A stretch of DNA of 16,343 nt from Alphaproteobacteria bacterium (GCA_021774995.1 JAJFIM010000281.1:1-16343); one strand, 5' to 3'; counted from the stretch's first letter, positions 6,780 to 14,830 are shown. Numbers and translations are program-made. Notes: generated by a model not told the origin, from the sequence alone.

Positions 6780-7007
6780 TCAGGCGAGGGGAAGGCGGAT
6801 CGTAAAAGCGTGCGTGGGGCTGATATAGGCCTGCGCCGTCTGCCGCGCCGGAGTTCGGGCGGCGGGCGCGGGCGGTAAAAAAGGCCCGGTGGAGGGTTGG
6901 AGGCCGACCGTCAGGCTCAAAAAACCAATAGCGGTTGAACCTTTTAAAATCTGGCGTCTCGTGTGCCCTTGAGCGCCCGCCATACGGTTTTTGCTATGAT
7001 TGCTCAT
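6780..7007 (-). CDS. Small hypothetical protein with twin-arginine-like signal sequence
   Basis: A 75-residue protein I do not recognise. Its N-terminal part has the pattern of a Tat signal: a polar region, TRRQILKG at about residues 17-24, a hydrophobic stretch (STAIGFLSLTVGL) and then a Pro/Ala-rich segment. About 35 residues follow without a recognised domain. The ATG at 7007 is chosen because AAGGAGAGG lies just before it; the first in-frame ATG at 7025 overlaps the stop of the hydrolase gene as ATGA. It lies 14 bases after the hydrolase gene and 54 bases before the dioxygenase gene, so it is probably co-transcribed with both. It could be a Tat-targeting or tethering partner, a small exported protein or the remnant of a longer Tat substrate. 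Too little room remains downstream for a frameshifted continuation. Confidence 0.5.
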   Translation of the reverse strand: MSNHSKNRMAGAQGHTRRQILKGSTAIGFLSLTVGLQPSTGPFLPPAPAARTPARQTAQAYISPTHAFTIRLPLA

Positions 7008-7008
7008 G

Positions 7009-7017
7009 CCTCTCCTT
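7009..7017 (-). promoter_or_regulatory. Strong Shine-Dalgarno sequence of the small Tat-like gene
   Basis: Read on the minus strand, AAGGAGAGG ends one base before the ATG at 7007. It falls in the 14-base gap after the hydrolase stop. A match this good in such a short gap argues that the 75-residue frame is translated. Confidence 0.55.
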
Positions 7018-7021
7018 GGCG

Positions 7022-9625
7022 TCATTCGTGATCGGTGACGGCGTTGTGTTCGTGGAAAACGCCCGCCGCATGCAATCGATTGTGTAATTGCCGATGCGCC
7101 GCCGTCAGCGCCAATCGCATTTGCCGATATCTGGTTTCCTCGGCGCGCGTCCCCACATTGTCAACATAGGCGAGCGAACCTTCAATTTGCTGCAAGATGG
7201 ATTGTGCGTCCGCCGCGGCGAAAAAGGCGGTTCCGGCGACTTCCATCATGACAGGGGAGGAATGGGCGGCGATGACCTCCCGCCCGTCGTCCACCCGGCC
7301 GCGCACCAAAATCGCCGCCCAGGAGCTTGATGCCACCGGCAGAGTCCAGCTTCCCTGCGCAGCCTCTTCGTCCACGGCTCTGCTCTCGCGGATCTCGCCG
7401 TTGACGATAAGCTCAATCCGCGTCATCGGTATTGTCACGCTTGCCGCTTCCCATGCGATATCGAGCGTGCCGCCCGCTGCACTCATCTGTATGCGCGATC
7501 CCGGCGGTTGGCCGTCCACGGTGAAATCAAGCAAAGGCCCGTAGGTTGCGAAAGTATGCCCTCTGTGTACGGCGCTTTGCCAGGCTTCATAGGAAAACGC
7601 CTCGCCGGGCTCAAGCTGCGCATAGGTGCGCGCGGCGCCCACAGCGGTGGCGGCTGTCATTTTATCGGTGCCGCCCACGGCCGCCACTTGATAACCGCAA
7701 TTCAAATAGCGATACCAGTCGGCCAGAGAATAAGGGTCGAGCCCCGGCGCTAGATCAAAAGCGAAAGGCGTGATCTCCACGCCGTCTATCACGCCCGCAA
7801 CAATGGCGGCGGCGTGTTCGCCGCGCGGATGCGGGAAATGGGGGATGATTGTCGTCCCTTTTTGCTCCTTGCAACGCTTGGCCCATTCGGTGAGCGTGCT
7901 TTCCACCGGGTCGCCGATGGCCGATTCCGCCGGCCCGCCCGAGCACAAAGGCGTGATAAGCTGTCCTTGATAGCCTAAAAGAGAAATATGACCCAGTATA
8001 GGTTGGCGATTTTCCGTCCCGACACGGACGAGATAGTGGCCATCGCCTCCTGTATCAGACGCGCCAAAAGTTGTTTTGCCGTCGAAATCACCGACATTGG
8101 TGAACAGTTCTCCCCATTGGCTCGCCAAGAGATTAATGACATTGACGTCTTCGCCCGCGCCTTCAAGCAGCGCCGAGCCCGGCGATAAAAAATGCACATG
8201 GGTGTCAGCCGACACCCAGCCTTTGGCGCGCCATGGCAATTCACGCTCGATTTCTATGACGATCTCGTCGGTTTCCGATGTGATCTGCACGACCTTGCGT
8301 ATCGGGCGGATTTCGAAACCTTTTGAAATTTCCACATAAGCGGGTCCAAGCGGCAATTTGATCTCGGTCTCGCCGTTGATATAGGTCGCGGGAAGTTTCA
8401 TGAGGTGAAGGTGATCGACGCTGAAATCCTGAAACCAATGGGGGTTGGGGATGCGGTTTCTGTCCATCGGGGCGTAATATTGCCCCGTTGCGCCGTGGAC
8501 ATGGAGGCGCACCGGATTCTTGAGGCCGCTGTCCTTGTCCACTACTTTGAACGTGACCCGGCGTTCGGCAGGGGCGGCCAATTGGAGCGTGGGCGCCGTA
8601 TCCGCCATTACATCAGCGACGGATATCGCCCCGGCGCCCTTCACATGGAAACGGGCGTCCGGGTGGCTGGCGTAATCGACCAGCACTTGCCGCTTATCGT
8701 GTTCGGGGGGCGTGTAGGCGTTTGAACGGCTCCAGCCGTCATTCGGATAATGGGGGCGCGGCTGCGCCGAGATCACCTGGCCCATGTCAAGTTTGATATG
8801 GGGCGAGCCGCCGATCACATCGCCCAAGACATTGCCCGTCGCGCCAGAGTCGGTCATGGAGGGGTCGAATTCAACGCCGTCGGGCAAGGTCAGCAGCGCT
8901 GTGCGGCGCGCGCGCCAGCGCAAGGGAGATGAGGGCGTATTTCCGGCGCAAAGGCCGAAGAGGAGCACGCCCGCGCCTTTGGGATGAATCCTTAACTCTT
9001 TAAGGGGCCGCTCGGGATGGGGGTTTTCCCAGGCCCATAGCCAGTTCAACCACAGGCGCACCATGTCGTTGCTGGTGGCGTTGGTCAGATTCCACCCCCA
9101 GAACGAATTGGGGACCTCGTCATTGGGGCCCATGCGAAAAGGCGCCGGTTTTTGGTGGGGGACGGCTTCAAAACAATTATCTCCCCAGCGGCTGCCGAAT
9201 GATCCTATTTGATAGCGCCGTTTTATCGCCACGCGTTCTTCGCCGCCGTCTTCATAGATAAATATATAATCGGCCAGATGGTCGATGGGTTCAGGCACGC
9301 GGTTGCTGAGCGGAACCCCCAAGGCGCTCATGAAGACGGGCGTATCCCGGTTCACCGGCGCCAGGTCGGCGGTGTGCATGAAGACCACCCAGCGGGCTTG
9401 CAGCCGGTCGAGGGGCAGGATGAGCGGCGCGTCTTTGGCCAGCGCAACGTCGCCAATCGCAAATGGCAGTCCCCAACCAACGCACGCGCCTTTGGGCGCC
9501 AGGTCCGCGGCGCCCGCCATATCTTTTGAGAGGCCTGCTGTGCCCAGTTCGGTCAAAGCCGTGTTGCCGTTTATAGGCACCGGCGCAAAATGCGGCGTGT
9601 GCGGGCCGTCCGAAGTAAGGGCCAT
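7022..9625 (-). CDS. CehA/McbA-family metallohydrolase (PHP-type) with long N-terminal extension
   Basis: An 867-residue protein. The C-terminal half, from about residue 465, is a PHP/amidohydrolase-like metal-dependent domain: DTHVHF at 474-479 supplies the paired histidines, followed by SQWGELF at 502-508, GHIS at 545-548, IPHFPHPRGE at 594-603, GGTDKM at 651-656 and RGHTFATYGP at 688-697. These are the signature blocks of the CehA/McbA family, named after a carbaryl hydrolase, whose members mostly have unknown substrates. Residues 1-460 have no motif I recognise; repeated beta-strand-like segments and a GWGLPFAIG block at 50-58 suggest beta-sandwich modules that may bind a ligand. There is no signal peptide or membrane segment. 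The ATG at 9625 has no clear ribosome site. It is the first gene of a minus-strand group with the Tat-like small gene and a dioxygenase. Confidence 0.8.
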   Translation of the reverse strand: MALTSDGPHTPHFAPVPINGNTALTELGTAGLSKDMAGAADLAPKGACVGWGLPFAIGDVALAKDAPLILPLDRLQARWVVFMHTADLAPVNRDTPVFMSALGVPLSNRVPEPIDHLADYIFIYEDGGEERVAIKRRYQIGSFGSRWGDNCFEAVPHQKPAPFRMGPNDEVPNSFWGWNLTNATSNDMVRLWLNWLWAWENPHPERPLKELRIHPKGAGVLLFGLCAGNTPSSPLRWRARRTALLTLPDGVEFDPSMTDSGATGNVLGDVIGGSPHIKLDMGQVISAQPRPHYPNDGWSRSNAYTPPEHDKRQVLVDYASHPDARFHVKGAGAISVADVMADTAPTLQLAAPAERRVTFKVVDKDSGLKNPVRLHVHGATGQYYAPMDRNRIPNPHWFQDFSVDHLHLMKLPATYINGETEIKLPLGPAYVEISKGFEIRPIRKVVQITSETDEIVIEIERELPWRAKGWVSADTHVHFLSPGSALLEGAGEDVNVINLLASQWGELFTNVGDFDGKTTFGASDTGGDGHYLVRVGTENRQPILGHISLLGYQGQLITPLCSGGPAESAIGDPVESTLTEWAKRCKEQKGTTIIPHFPHPRGEHAAAIVAGVIDGVEITPFAFDLAPGLDPYSLADWYRYLNCGYQVAAVGGTDKMTAATAVGAARTYAQLEPGEAFSYEAWQSAVHRGHTFATYGPLLDFTVDGQPPGSRIQMSAAGGTLDIAWEAASVTIPMTRIELIVNGEIRESRAVDEEAAQGSWTLPVASSSWAAILVRGRVDDGREVIAAHSSPVMMEVAGTAFFAAADAQSILQQIEGSLAYVDNVGTRAEETRYRQMRLALTAAHRQLHNRLHAAGVFHEHNAVTDHE

Positions 9626-9960
9626 AGATCTGATACCAATAGTTCAACGCTGTGCGCGCTATCTTAACCGGCGGAGAGAGGGACGGCCAGAAACGAAAGG
9701 GACGCGAGATATGACCGAGCGCGCCAGACGGTGAACTCCCTGATCCTTTAGTAATGGAGACTTTTAAATCCCACAAAGAATTTACCGTTACGAGACTGGC
9801 GCGGGCGCGGATAAACTGCAACAATCGGGTCTCAAATTGGGGGCAATAGCGTCACTTTCTCTTGTTTACGGATGGGTTTATCCGATTCCGGGAAAGGCTG
9901 GCTTTGGTGATCCGTCCTCGCTTAGAATGATTTGGAATGACCCTCGCGAAGGCGCATGAG
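9626..9960. other. Divergent intergenic region between the metallohydrolase and ispH
   Basis: About 335 bases without a supported gene. It must hold promoters for both directions. The only candidate I can point to is a -10-like TAGAAT on the + strand at 9923-9928. A 5-bp inverted repeat, CGGAT-6-ATCCG (9869-9884), is too weak to call. No RNA gene, long hairpin or repeat is visible. Confidence 0.5.
9901..9928 (+). promoter_or_regulatory. ispH: Possible ispH promoter
   Basis: TAGAAT at 9923-9928 matches the -10 consensus at five of six positions. The -35 side (GCTTTG around 9901-9906, 16 bases away) is poor. Initiation about seven bases downstream would leave a short leader carrying the GAAGG that precedes the ATG at 9961, which favours that start over the ATG at 9937. 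Confidence 0.25.
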
Positions 9961-10947
9961 ATGGTTAAGTGTGACGAAGAGTTAAAAGTAATACTGGTGA
10001 AACCCCGCGGCTTTTGCGCCGGGGTTGAACGGGCCATCGATATCGTGGAGCGCGCGCTGCAAAAATATGGGCCTCCCGTTTATGTCCGTCATGAAATTGT
10101 CCACAATAAACGCGTGGTTGAAACGCTCAAAGCGCGCGGCGCCGTCTTTGTGGAAGAGGTTGATGAGATTCCCCCCGGCGCGGTGACGGTTTTCAGCGCG
10201 CACGGCGTGTCGAAAAAAGTTGAAGAGGAATCAGGCGGCCGCTCTCTGGAAGTGATCGACGCCACATGCCCTTTGGTGACGAAAGTCCATAAAGAGGGCC
10301 AGCGTTACGCCCGAAAAGGCTTTGACGTGGTGTTGATCGGTCATTTGGGGCACCCGGAAGTGGAAGGCACGCTCGGCCAGATCCCGGGCGTGGTCCATGT
10401 TCTCTCGACGGTGGAAGAGGTGGCGCGCCTCGCAGTTCGCGACCCTGCGCAGATTTCATTCGTCACCCAAACGACGCTGAGCGTGAATGACACCAGAGAC
10501 GTGATTGCGGCATTGAAGCAACGGTTTCCGAAAATCGTCGGCCCCGATGTGCGCGACATTTGCTACGCCACGCAGAACCGTCAGACGGCGGTCTTGCAAT
10601 TGGCGGGAGTGGTGGACCTCATTTTGGTTGTCGGGGCGCAGAACAGCTCCAACTCCAACCGTTTGCGCGAGATTGGCGAAAATGCAGGCGTTCCCTGCCA
10701 TCTCATTGAAGATTCGACCAATCTTGACACCTCCTGGCTTGATGGCGTGAAGACCGTTGGCGTTTCGGCCGGCGCTTCGACGCCGGAAAACCTTGTTGAA
10801 GAAGTGGTTAAGCGCCTGGGAGAATTGCGCGCCGTCCGCGTGGAAGCGCTGAACGGCGTCGAAGAAAATGTTCGCTTTAAGCTGCCCGAAGGATTATCTA
10901 CTATTCCCCGCATGCCCGAAGGCGTCGCCGCCTGGGGCGACAGCTGA
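9961..10947 (+). CDS. ispH: 4-hydroxy-3-methylbut-2-enyl diphosphate reductase IspH
   Basis: IspH reduces HMBPP to IPP and DMAPP, the last step of the MEP isoprenoid pathway, using a [4Fe-4S] cluster. The three cluster cysteines are in PRGFCAGV (Cys19), DATCPLV (Cys103) and DICYATQNRQ (Cys201). The diphosphate-binding histidines appear in RHEIVHN, SAHGVS and GHLGHPE, and TQTTLS marks the substrate-contact region. SSNSNRL and SAGASTPE complete the C-terminal signatures. The ATG at 9961 (328 residues) is preceded by GAAGG; an upstream ATG at 9937 would add eight residues and has no ribosome site. hpnH begins 49 bases downstream on the same strand, so isoprenoid supply and hopanoid modification are probably co-expressed. 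Confidence 0.95.
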   Translation: MVKCDEELKVILVKPRGFCAGVERAIDIVERALQKYGPPVYVRHEIVHNKRVVETLKARGAVFVEEVDEIPPGAVTVFSAHGVSKKVEEESGGRSLEVIDATCPLVTKVHKEGQRYARKGFDVVLIGHLGHPEVEGTLGQIPGVVHVLSTVEEVARLAVRDPAQISFVTQTTLSVNDTRDVIAALKQRFPKIVGPDVRDICYATQNRQTAVLQLAGVVDLILVVGAQNSSNSNRLREIGENAGVPCHLIEDSTNLDTSWLDGVKTVGVSAGASTPENLVEEVVKRLGELRAVRVEALNGVEENVRFKLPEGLSTIPRMPEGVAAWGDS

Positions 10948-10983
10948 GCGCGTGGCTTGGGAAGCGAACGGTATTTTTTTGAG

Positions 10984-10990
10984 AAGGAGG
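10984..10990 (+). promoter_or_regulatory. hpnH: Shine-Dalgarno sequence deciding the hpnH GTG start
   Basis: AAGGAGG, a full consensus, lies six bases before the GTG at 10997. The protein read from that GTG aligns with the expected HpnH N-terminus, so GTG is accepted as the start. Confidence 0.7.
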
Positions 10991-10996
10991 GCCTAA

Positions 10997-12145
10997 GTGG
11001 CGGTCCCACTAAGACAGCAATTCAAAGTTGGCGCCTATGTGGTCAAGCAACATCTGATGGGGCGCAAGCGCTATCCTCTGGTGCTGATGCTGGAGCCTCT
11101 GTTTCGGTGCAATCTGGCCTGCGCCGGATGCGGTAAGATTGATTACCCGGATGAGATCCTTAACCGCCGTCTGTCGGTGGATGAGTGCCTGGCGGCGGTC
11201 GACGAATGCGGCGCGCCCGTGGTCTCCATTCCAGGAGGCGAACCCCTCATTCATAAAGAGATCAAACAAATTATTGAGGGCATTATCGCGCGCAAGAAAT
11301 ATATTTACCTGTGCACCAACGCCCTTCTCCTTGAGAAAAAACTTCATCTGTTTGAACCCAGCCCTTACTTAACATTCTCCGTGCACCTTGATGGTCTGCG
11401 TGAAGAACATGATGAGGCGGTTTGTCAGGAAGGCGTGTTCGACAGGGCGGTTGCGGCGATTAAGCTGGCCAAGTCAAAAGGTTTTCAAGTAAATGTCAAC
11501 GCCACTATTTTTGAGGGTCGTAAGCCTGAAGAAGTGGCGGCGTATCTTGATTTTACGACTGAGCTTGGGGTGAGCGGCGTCACCATCTCGCCGGGCTTTG
11601 CCTATGAACGGGCGCCCGATCAGCAGCATTTTCTCAACCGGCGCAACACAAAAAATCTCTTTCGCGACGTGTTTCGCTTAGGCGCCGGTAAAAAGTGGCA
11701 GCTCAGCCATTCGGCGCTTTATCTGGATTTTCTGGCCGGCAATCAAACCTATGAATGCACGCCGTGGGGCAATCCGACGCGCAATATTTTCGGCTGGCAG
11801 CGTCCTTGTTATCTCCTGGGGGAGGGCTACGCCAAGACATTCTCTGAGCTGATGGAAGGCACTGACTGGTCATTATACGGTACAGGTAATTACGAAAAAT
11901 GCGCCGATTGCATGGCTCATTGCGGGTATGAACCCACGGCTGCGGCCGATTCCGTCTCCCATCCTTTCAAAGCGCTCATGGCTGCGTTGCGCGGCCCCAG
12001 ATTAGAAGGCGACATGGCCCCCGACATCAGCCTTGAAGGGCAAGCCTCTGCGCGCTTTGTGCATGACACCATTGTGAAAGAAAAGCTGGTGGATTCAGAG
12101 CGGGCGAAGGAGGCCGCCGAGAAGCTCGCGAACACAGCGGCTTAA
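10997..12145 (+). CDS. hpnH: Adenosyl-hopene transferase HpnH (radical SAM)
   Basis: HpnH joins a 5'-deoxyadenosyl radical to diploptene to give adenosylhopane, the first committed step to extended (C35) hopanoids. In its 382 residues the radical SAM motif CNLACAGC supplies Cys38, Cys42 and Cys45 (CX3CX2C), and GGEP at 80-83 contacts SAM. SVHLDGLREEHDE at about 127-139 and ISPGFAYE are typical of this subfamily. A second cysteine group, KCADCMAHCGYEPTA, lies near residues 300-315 in the C-terminal extension. The start is GTG after a consensus AAGGAGG. The last 51 bases overlap the 3' end of hpnG on the other strand. With shc and hpnG next door, the hopanoid assignment is very secure. Confidence 0.95.
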   Translation: MAVPLRQQFKVGAYVVKQHLMGRKRYPLVLMLEPLFRCNLACAGCGKIDYPDEILNRRLSVDECLAAVDECGAPVVSIPGGEPLIHKEIKQIIEGIIARKKYIYLCTNALLLEKKLHLFEPSPYLTFSVHLDGLREEHDEAVCQEGVFDRAVAAIKLAKSKGFQVNVNATIFEGRKPEEVAAYLDFTTELGVSGVTISPGFAYERAPDQQHFLNRRNTKNLFRDVFRLGAGKKWQLSHSALYLDFLAGNQTYECTPWGNPTRNIFGWQRPCYLLGEGYAKTFSELMEGTDWSLYGTGNYEKCADCMAHCGYEPTAAADSVSHPFKALMAALRGPRLEGDMAPDISLEGQASARFVHDTIVKEKLVDSERAKEAAEKLANTAA

Positions 12146-12817
12146 GGCGTTCAGCGCCGCTTGGCTGTCTGCTCTCAACTGAAGAAGAGGGCGCAAATCT
12201 CCGGGCCGCCGCGCCAGTCCGGTCAGAACGGGAAGCGGGCGGATGCCGCCATCGGGCGCGACGCCGCGCGCGGCGCTTGGCGGGATGATCCGCTCCGCCG
12301 GATCGGCAATGGCGCGCAGGGCGATAAAGGGCAATCCCAGCGCGCACGCCGTCTCCGCCACGCCATGGCTTTCCATATCGACCGCCCACGCGCCGGTTTT
12401 CTCGTAAATGCTATGTTTTTCTTGCCGCGCCCCGATGACGTGCGCCGCGCCGTAAAGAGGGGCTGGATGCAGCGTCAGGCCGCAGGCTTTGGCGCGCGCC
12501 GCGATGGATTTAGACCAAACGGGGTCCGTCTCATAGAGGGCGCCGGATGCGTCCGTGATCGTGCTTGCGATCACCAGGTCTCCTGGCCTCAGGCGGCCCA
12601 TCAGCCCGCCCGATACGCCGAAACTGATCAGTCCGGCGGCGCCGCTAACGCCAAAAACTTTAGAGATGTCGCGCGCGCGGGACGCATTTGCGCCCGACGC
12701 CGCCACCTTCACCTGGGCCGGATTGTGGCTGGCGGAGGGGCGGCTCAAGGGGGCCAGGCAACGGGCTTCGGACTTGAGGCCGCAAACAATGCCCGTGAAG
12801 GGAGCGTCAGAGGTCAT
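12095..12817 (-). CDS. hpnG: Hopanoid phosphorylase HpnG (nucleoside phosphorylase family)
   Basis: HpnG removes adenine from adenosylhopane, giving phosphoribohopane on the way to bacteriohopanetetrol. The 240-residue protein belongs to the purine nucleoside phosphorylase/MTA-SAH nucleosidase superfamily: SFGVSGGL at 65-72 forms the base of the phosphate/ribose site, WAVDMESHGVA at 144-154 is the ribose-binding Met-Glu segment, and ALRAIADPAERIIPP near 166-180 contains the Asp expected to act on the purine ring. It lies 33 bases after shc on the same strand. Its 3' end runs 51 bases into hpnH. The product of HpnH, encoded on the opposite strand, is its substrate. Confidence 0.92.
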   Translation of the reverse strand: MTSDAPFTGIVCGLKSEARCLAPLSRPSASHNPAQVKVAASGANASRARDISKVFGVSGAAGLISFGVSGGLMGRLRPGDLVIASTITDASGALYETDPVWSKSIAARAKACGLTLHPAPLYGAAHVIGARQEKHSIYEKTGAWAVDMESHGVAETACALGLPFIALRAIADPAERIIPPSAARGVAPDGGIRPLPVLTGLARRPGDLRPLLQLRADSQAALNALSRCVRELLGGLLRPL

Positions 12818-12850
12818 GATCTCGCGCCCATAGCCGTGCGCCCCATCGTC

Positions 12851-14818
12851 TTACATGCCATGGGGAACCTGGCGATCGTTACGGTCCATCAGGTTTTCAT
12901 AGCGCGCAAGCGCCCAGAGCGGAAAGTAAGCCGCGTAACCATGGTATTTCAGATAGAAAATTTTAGGAAAGCCGGTCCCGGTATAAAGATCTTCGCGCCA
13001 CCGGGCGCCTTCGCGCGCGTGGTTGTCCAGAAAGCCAATCCCGCGAGCGACCTGCGCGCCGTCCACTTCGCCCGCCGCCATCAACCCCATCAGCGCCCAG
13101 GCGGTTTGCGAGGGGGTGCTTTGTTCTGCGCCGGATTTGCGGGCCTGTTCGTAGCTCGCCAAATCTTCGCCCCAGCCGCCATCGGGCTGTTGGCGCGATT
13201 TCAACCAATCCACAGCTTTGCGAATATAGGGTTGCGACATATCTTCCCCGGCGGCGTTCAGCGCGCACAGCACAGACCAGGAGCCATAGATATAATTGGC
13301 GCCCCAGCGGCCAAACCACGCGCCGTCTTCTTCTTGTTCCCTTTTTAGGTAATCAATCCCCCGCTGGATGCTTGCCTGATTCCGCGCGGCGCCGATCTGG
13401 GCCAGAAAACTGATGCAGCGCGCGGTGACGTCCGCGGTTGGCGGGTCGATCAGTGCGCCGTGATCGGCGAAGGGAATAGAGTTCAGGTAAAAATGCTCAT
13501 TCTCCGGATCAAAGGCGCCCCAGCCCCCATTGGAGCTTTGCATGCCGAGGATCCATTCTTCCGCCCGCGCGATGGATCGGGCGTATTTCGGGTCGCCGTC
13601 CCGGTGCAGCGCCATGGCGACAACCGCCGTGTCATCGACGTCCGGGTAATAATCATTGTTATATTGAAACGCCCAGCCGCCGGGTCTGAGATCAGGGCGG
13701 CGCACGGCCCAGTCCCCTTTGACGTCAAAAATCTGCTTGCTCGCCATCCATTCAAGTGCTTTTTTCAGTTTGGGGTCTGCGCCCAAGCGACCCGCCTCGC
13801 CCGATTCCATCAACGCCATTGCGCCCAGACACGTATCCCAAATTGGCGATACGCACGGCTGGCAATAAAGCTCGTCCGGCCGGCGCTCCACCAGCATCAG
13901 GTTAATCGCGCGCGTGGCGGTGACAAGATCAGGATGGTCCGGCGGATAACCCAAAGTGTGATAGGCCATGACCGCATTGGCCATGGCCGGATAAATGCCG
14001 CCCAGCCCGTCATCGCCATTGAGGCGCTCGGTAAAAAAAGCGACCGCTTTATTGATGGCTTTTTTGCGCAAGCCCTTGGGGAAGGCCGGTTCAATAACGC
14101 GCAAGACTTTGTCGAGTGCAAGAAAACACGTCCCAACAAACTTGCCTGTGGGATTGATATTATATTTCTTGTGGGTCTCGGGCGGAACGGTGAAGAGTTC
14201 GCGAATGTTTATGTTGCGCGGGTTTTTTGCCTCAGCCTTCAACGCCGTCAAGACAATGAGCGGTGTCAGAACTGTGCGCGACCAATAAGCGATTTTGGAC
14301 ATGTGGAAGGGAAACCAACGCGGCAGCAACATCATTTCCACGGGCATGACGGGAATCGCCCGCCACGGGACTTGCCCAAACAGCGCCATCATAATGCGTG
14401 TAAAGACATTGGCGTTGGCCGCGCCGCCACGCGCCAGCAGCCAGTTCCGCGCGCGGACCATGTGCTGCGCCTCCACGTCATCGCCAATGGCTTTGAGCGC
14501 CCAATAGGCTTTCACCGTGGCGCTGATATCGCCGCGCCCGTCGTGAAACAGAGGCCAGGAGCCGTCCGCGCTTTGAATTCGTCGCAGGTAATTACCGATT
14601 TTACGCTCTTTGTCCGCATCGATGGCGCCTGTGAAATGACCCAGCAACACATATTCCGACGGAATGGTGGCGTCGGCTTCCAGCTCAAAAATGAGATGGC
14701 CGTCTTCTTTTTGCAAGTCTTGCAGGCAGGCGCGGGCGTCGCTGATCACCGCTTTGCGCGCCGTGCGCGGATCTATCTGGCTTCTGGTCATGGTCACGGA
14801 TTTGGGCGCTTTTTGCAA
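12851..14818 (-). CDS. shc: Squalene-hopene cyclase
   Basis: Shc (HpnF) cyclises squalene to diploptene/diplopterol at the membrane surface. The 655-residue protein has the catalytic DVDD motif at 393-396 within YYPDVDDTAVV, and QW repeats that stabilise the alpha/alpha barrel: QSADGSWPLF near 82-91, QSSNGGWGAF at 427-436, EEDGAWFGRW near 496-505 and QQPDGGWGED at 543-552. The C-terminal FYLKYHGYAAYFPLWAL at about 621-637 is the conserved end of the family. The TTG at 14818 is favoured because AAAGGGA precedes it at normal spacing; an ATG at 14791 would remove nine poorly conserved residues. It sits 24 bases after hpnE and 33 before hpnG, in the usual hpn order. Length is normal and nothing is missing. 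Confidence 0.96.
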   Translation of the reverse strand: MQKAPKSVTMTRSQIDPRTARKAVISDARACLQDLQKEDGHLIFELEADATIPSEYVLLGHFTGAIDADKERKIGNYLRRIQSADGSWPLFHDGRGDISATVKAYWALKAIGDDVEAQHMVRARNWLLARGGAANANVFTRIMMALFGQVPWRAIPVMPVEMMLLPRWFPFHMSKIAYWSRTVLTPLIVLTALKAEAKNPRNINIRELFTVPPETHKKYNINPTGKFVGTCFLALDKVLRVIEPAFPKGLRKKAINKAVAFFTERLNGDDGLGGIYPAMANAVMAYHTLGYPPDHPDLVTATRAINLMLVERRPDELYCQPCVSPIWDTCLGAMALMESGEAGRLGADPKLKKALEWMASKQIFDVKGDWAVRRPDLRPGGWAFQYNNDYYPDVDDTAVVAMALHRDGDPKYARSIARAEEWILGMQSSNGGWGAFDPENEHFYLNSIPFADHGALIDPPTADVTARCISFLAQIGAARNQASIQRGIDYLKREQEEDGAWFGRWGANYIYGSWSVLCALNAAGEDMSQPYIRKAVDWLKSRQQPDGGWGEDLASYEQARKSGAEQSTPSQTAWALMGLMAAGEVDGAQVARGIGFLDNHAREGARWREDLYTGTGFPKIFYLKYHGYAAYFPLWALARYENLMDRNDRQVPHGM

Positions 14819-14823
14819 TTAAT

Positions 14824-14830
14824 TCCCTTT
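14824..14830 (-). promoter_or_regulatory. shc: Shine-Dalgarno sequence supporting the shc TTG start
   Basis: On the minus strand AAAGGGA lies five bases before the TTG at 14818, inside the 24-base gap after hpnE. No comparable site precedes the in-frame ATG at 14791. Confidence 0.5.

Noticed and set aside
9291..9824. A minus-strand frame extending from the metallohydrolase into the intergenic region
   Set aside because: It overlaps the N-terminal coding region of the metallohydrolase in another frame, and the intergenic part shows no family resemblance.
12161..13348. A 395-codon + strand open frame opposite hpnG and the 3' part of shc
   Set aside because: Antisense to conserved coding sequence, Arg/Ala-rich and without motifs; explained by codon-position GC bias.
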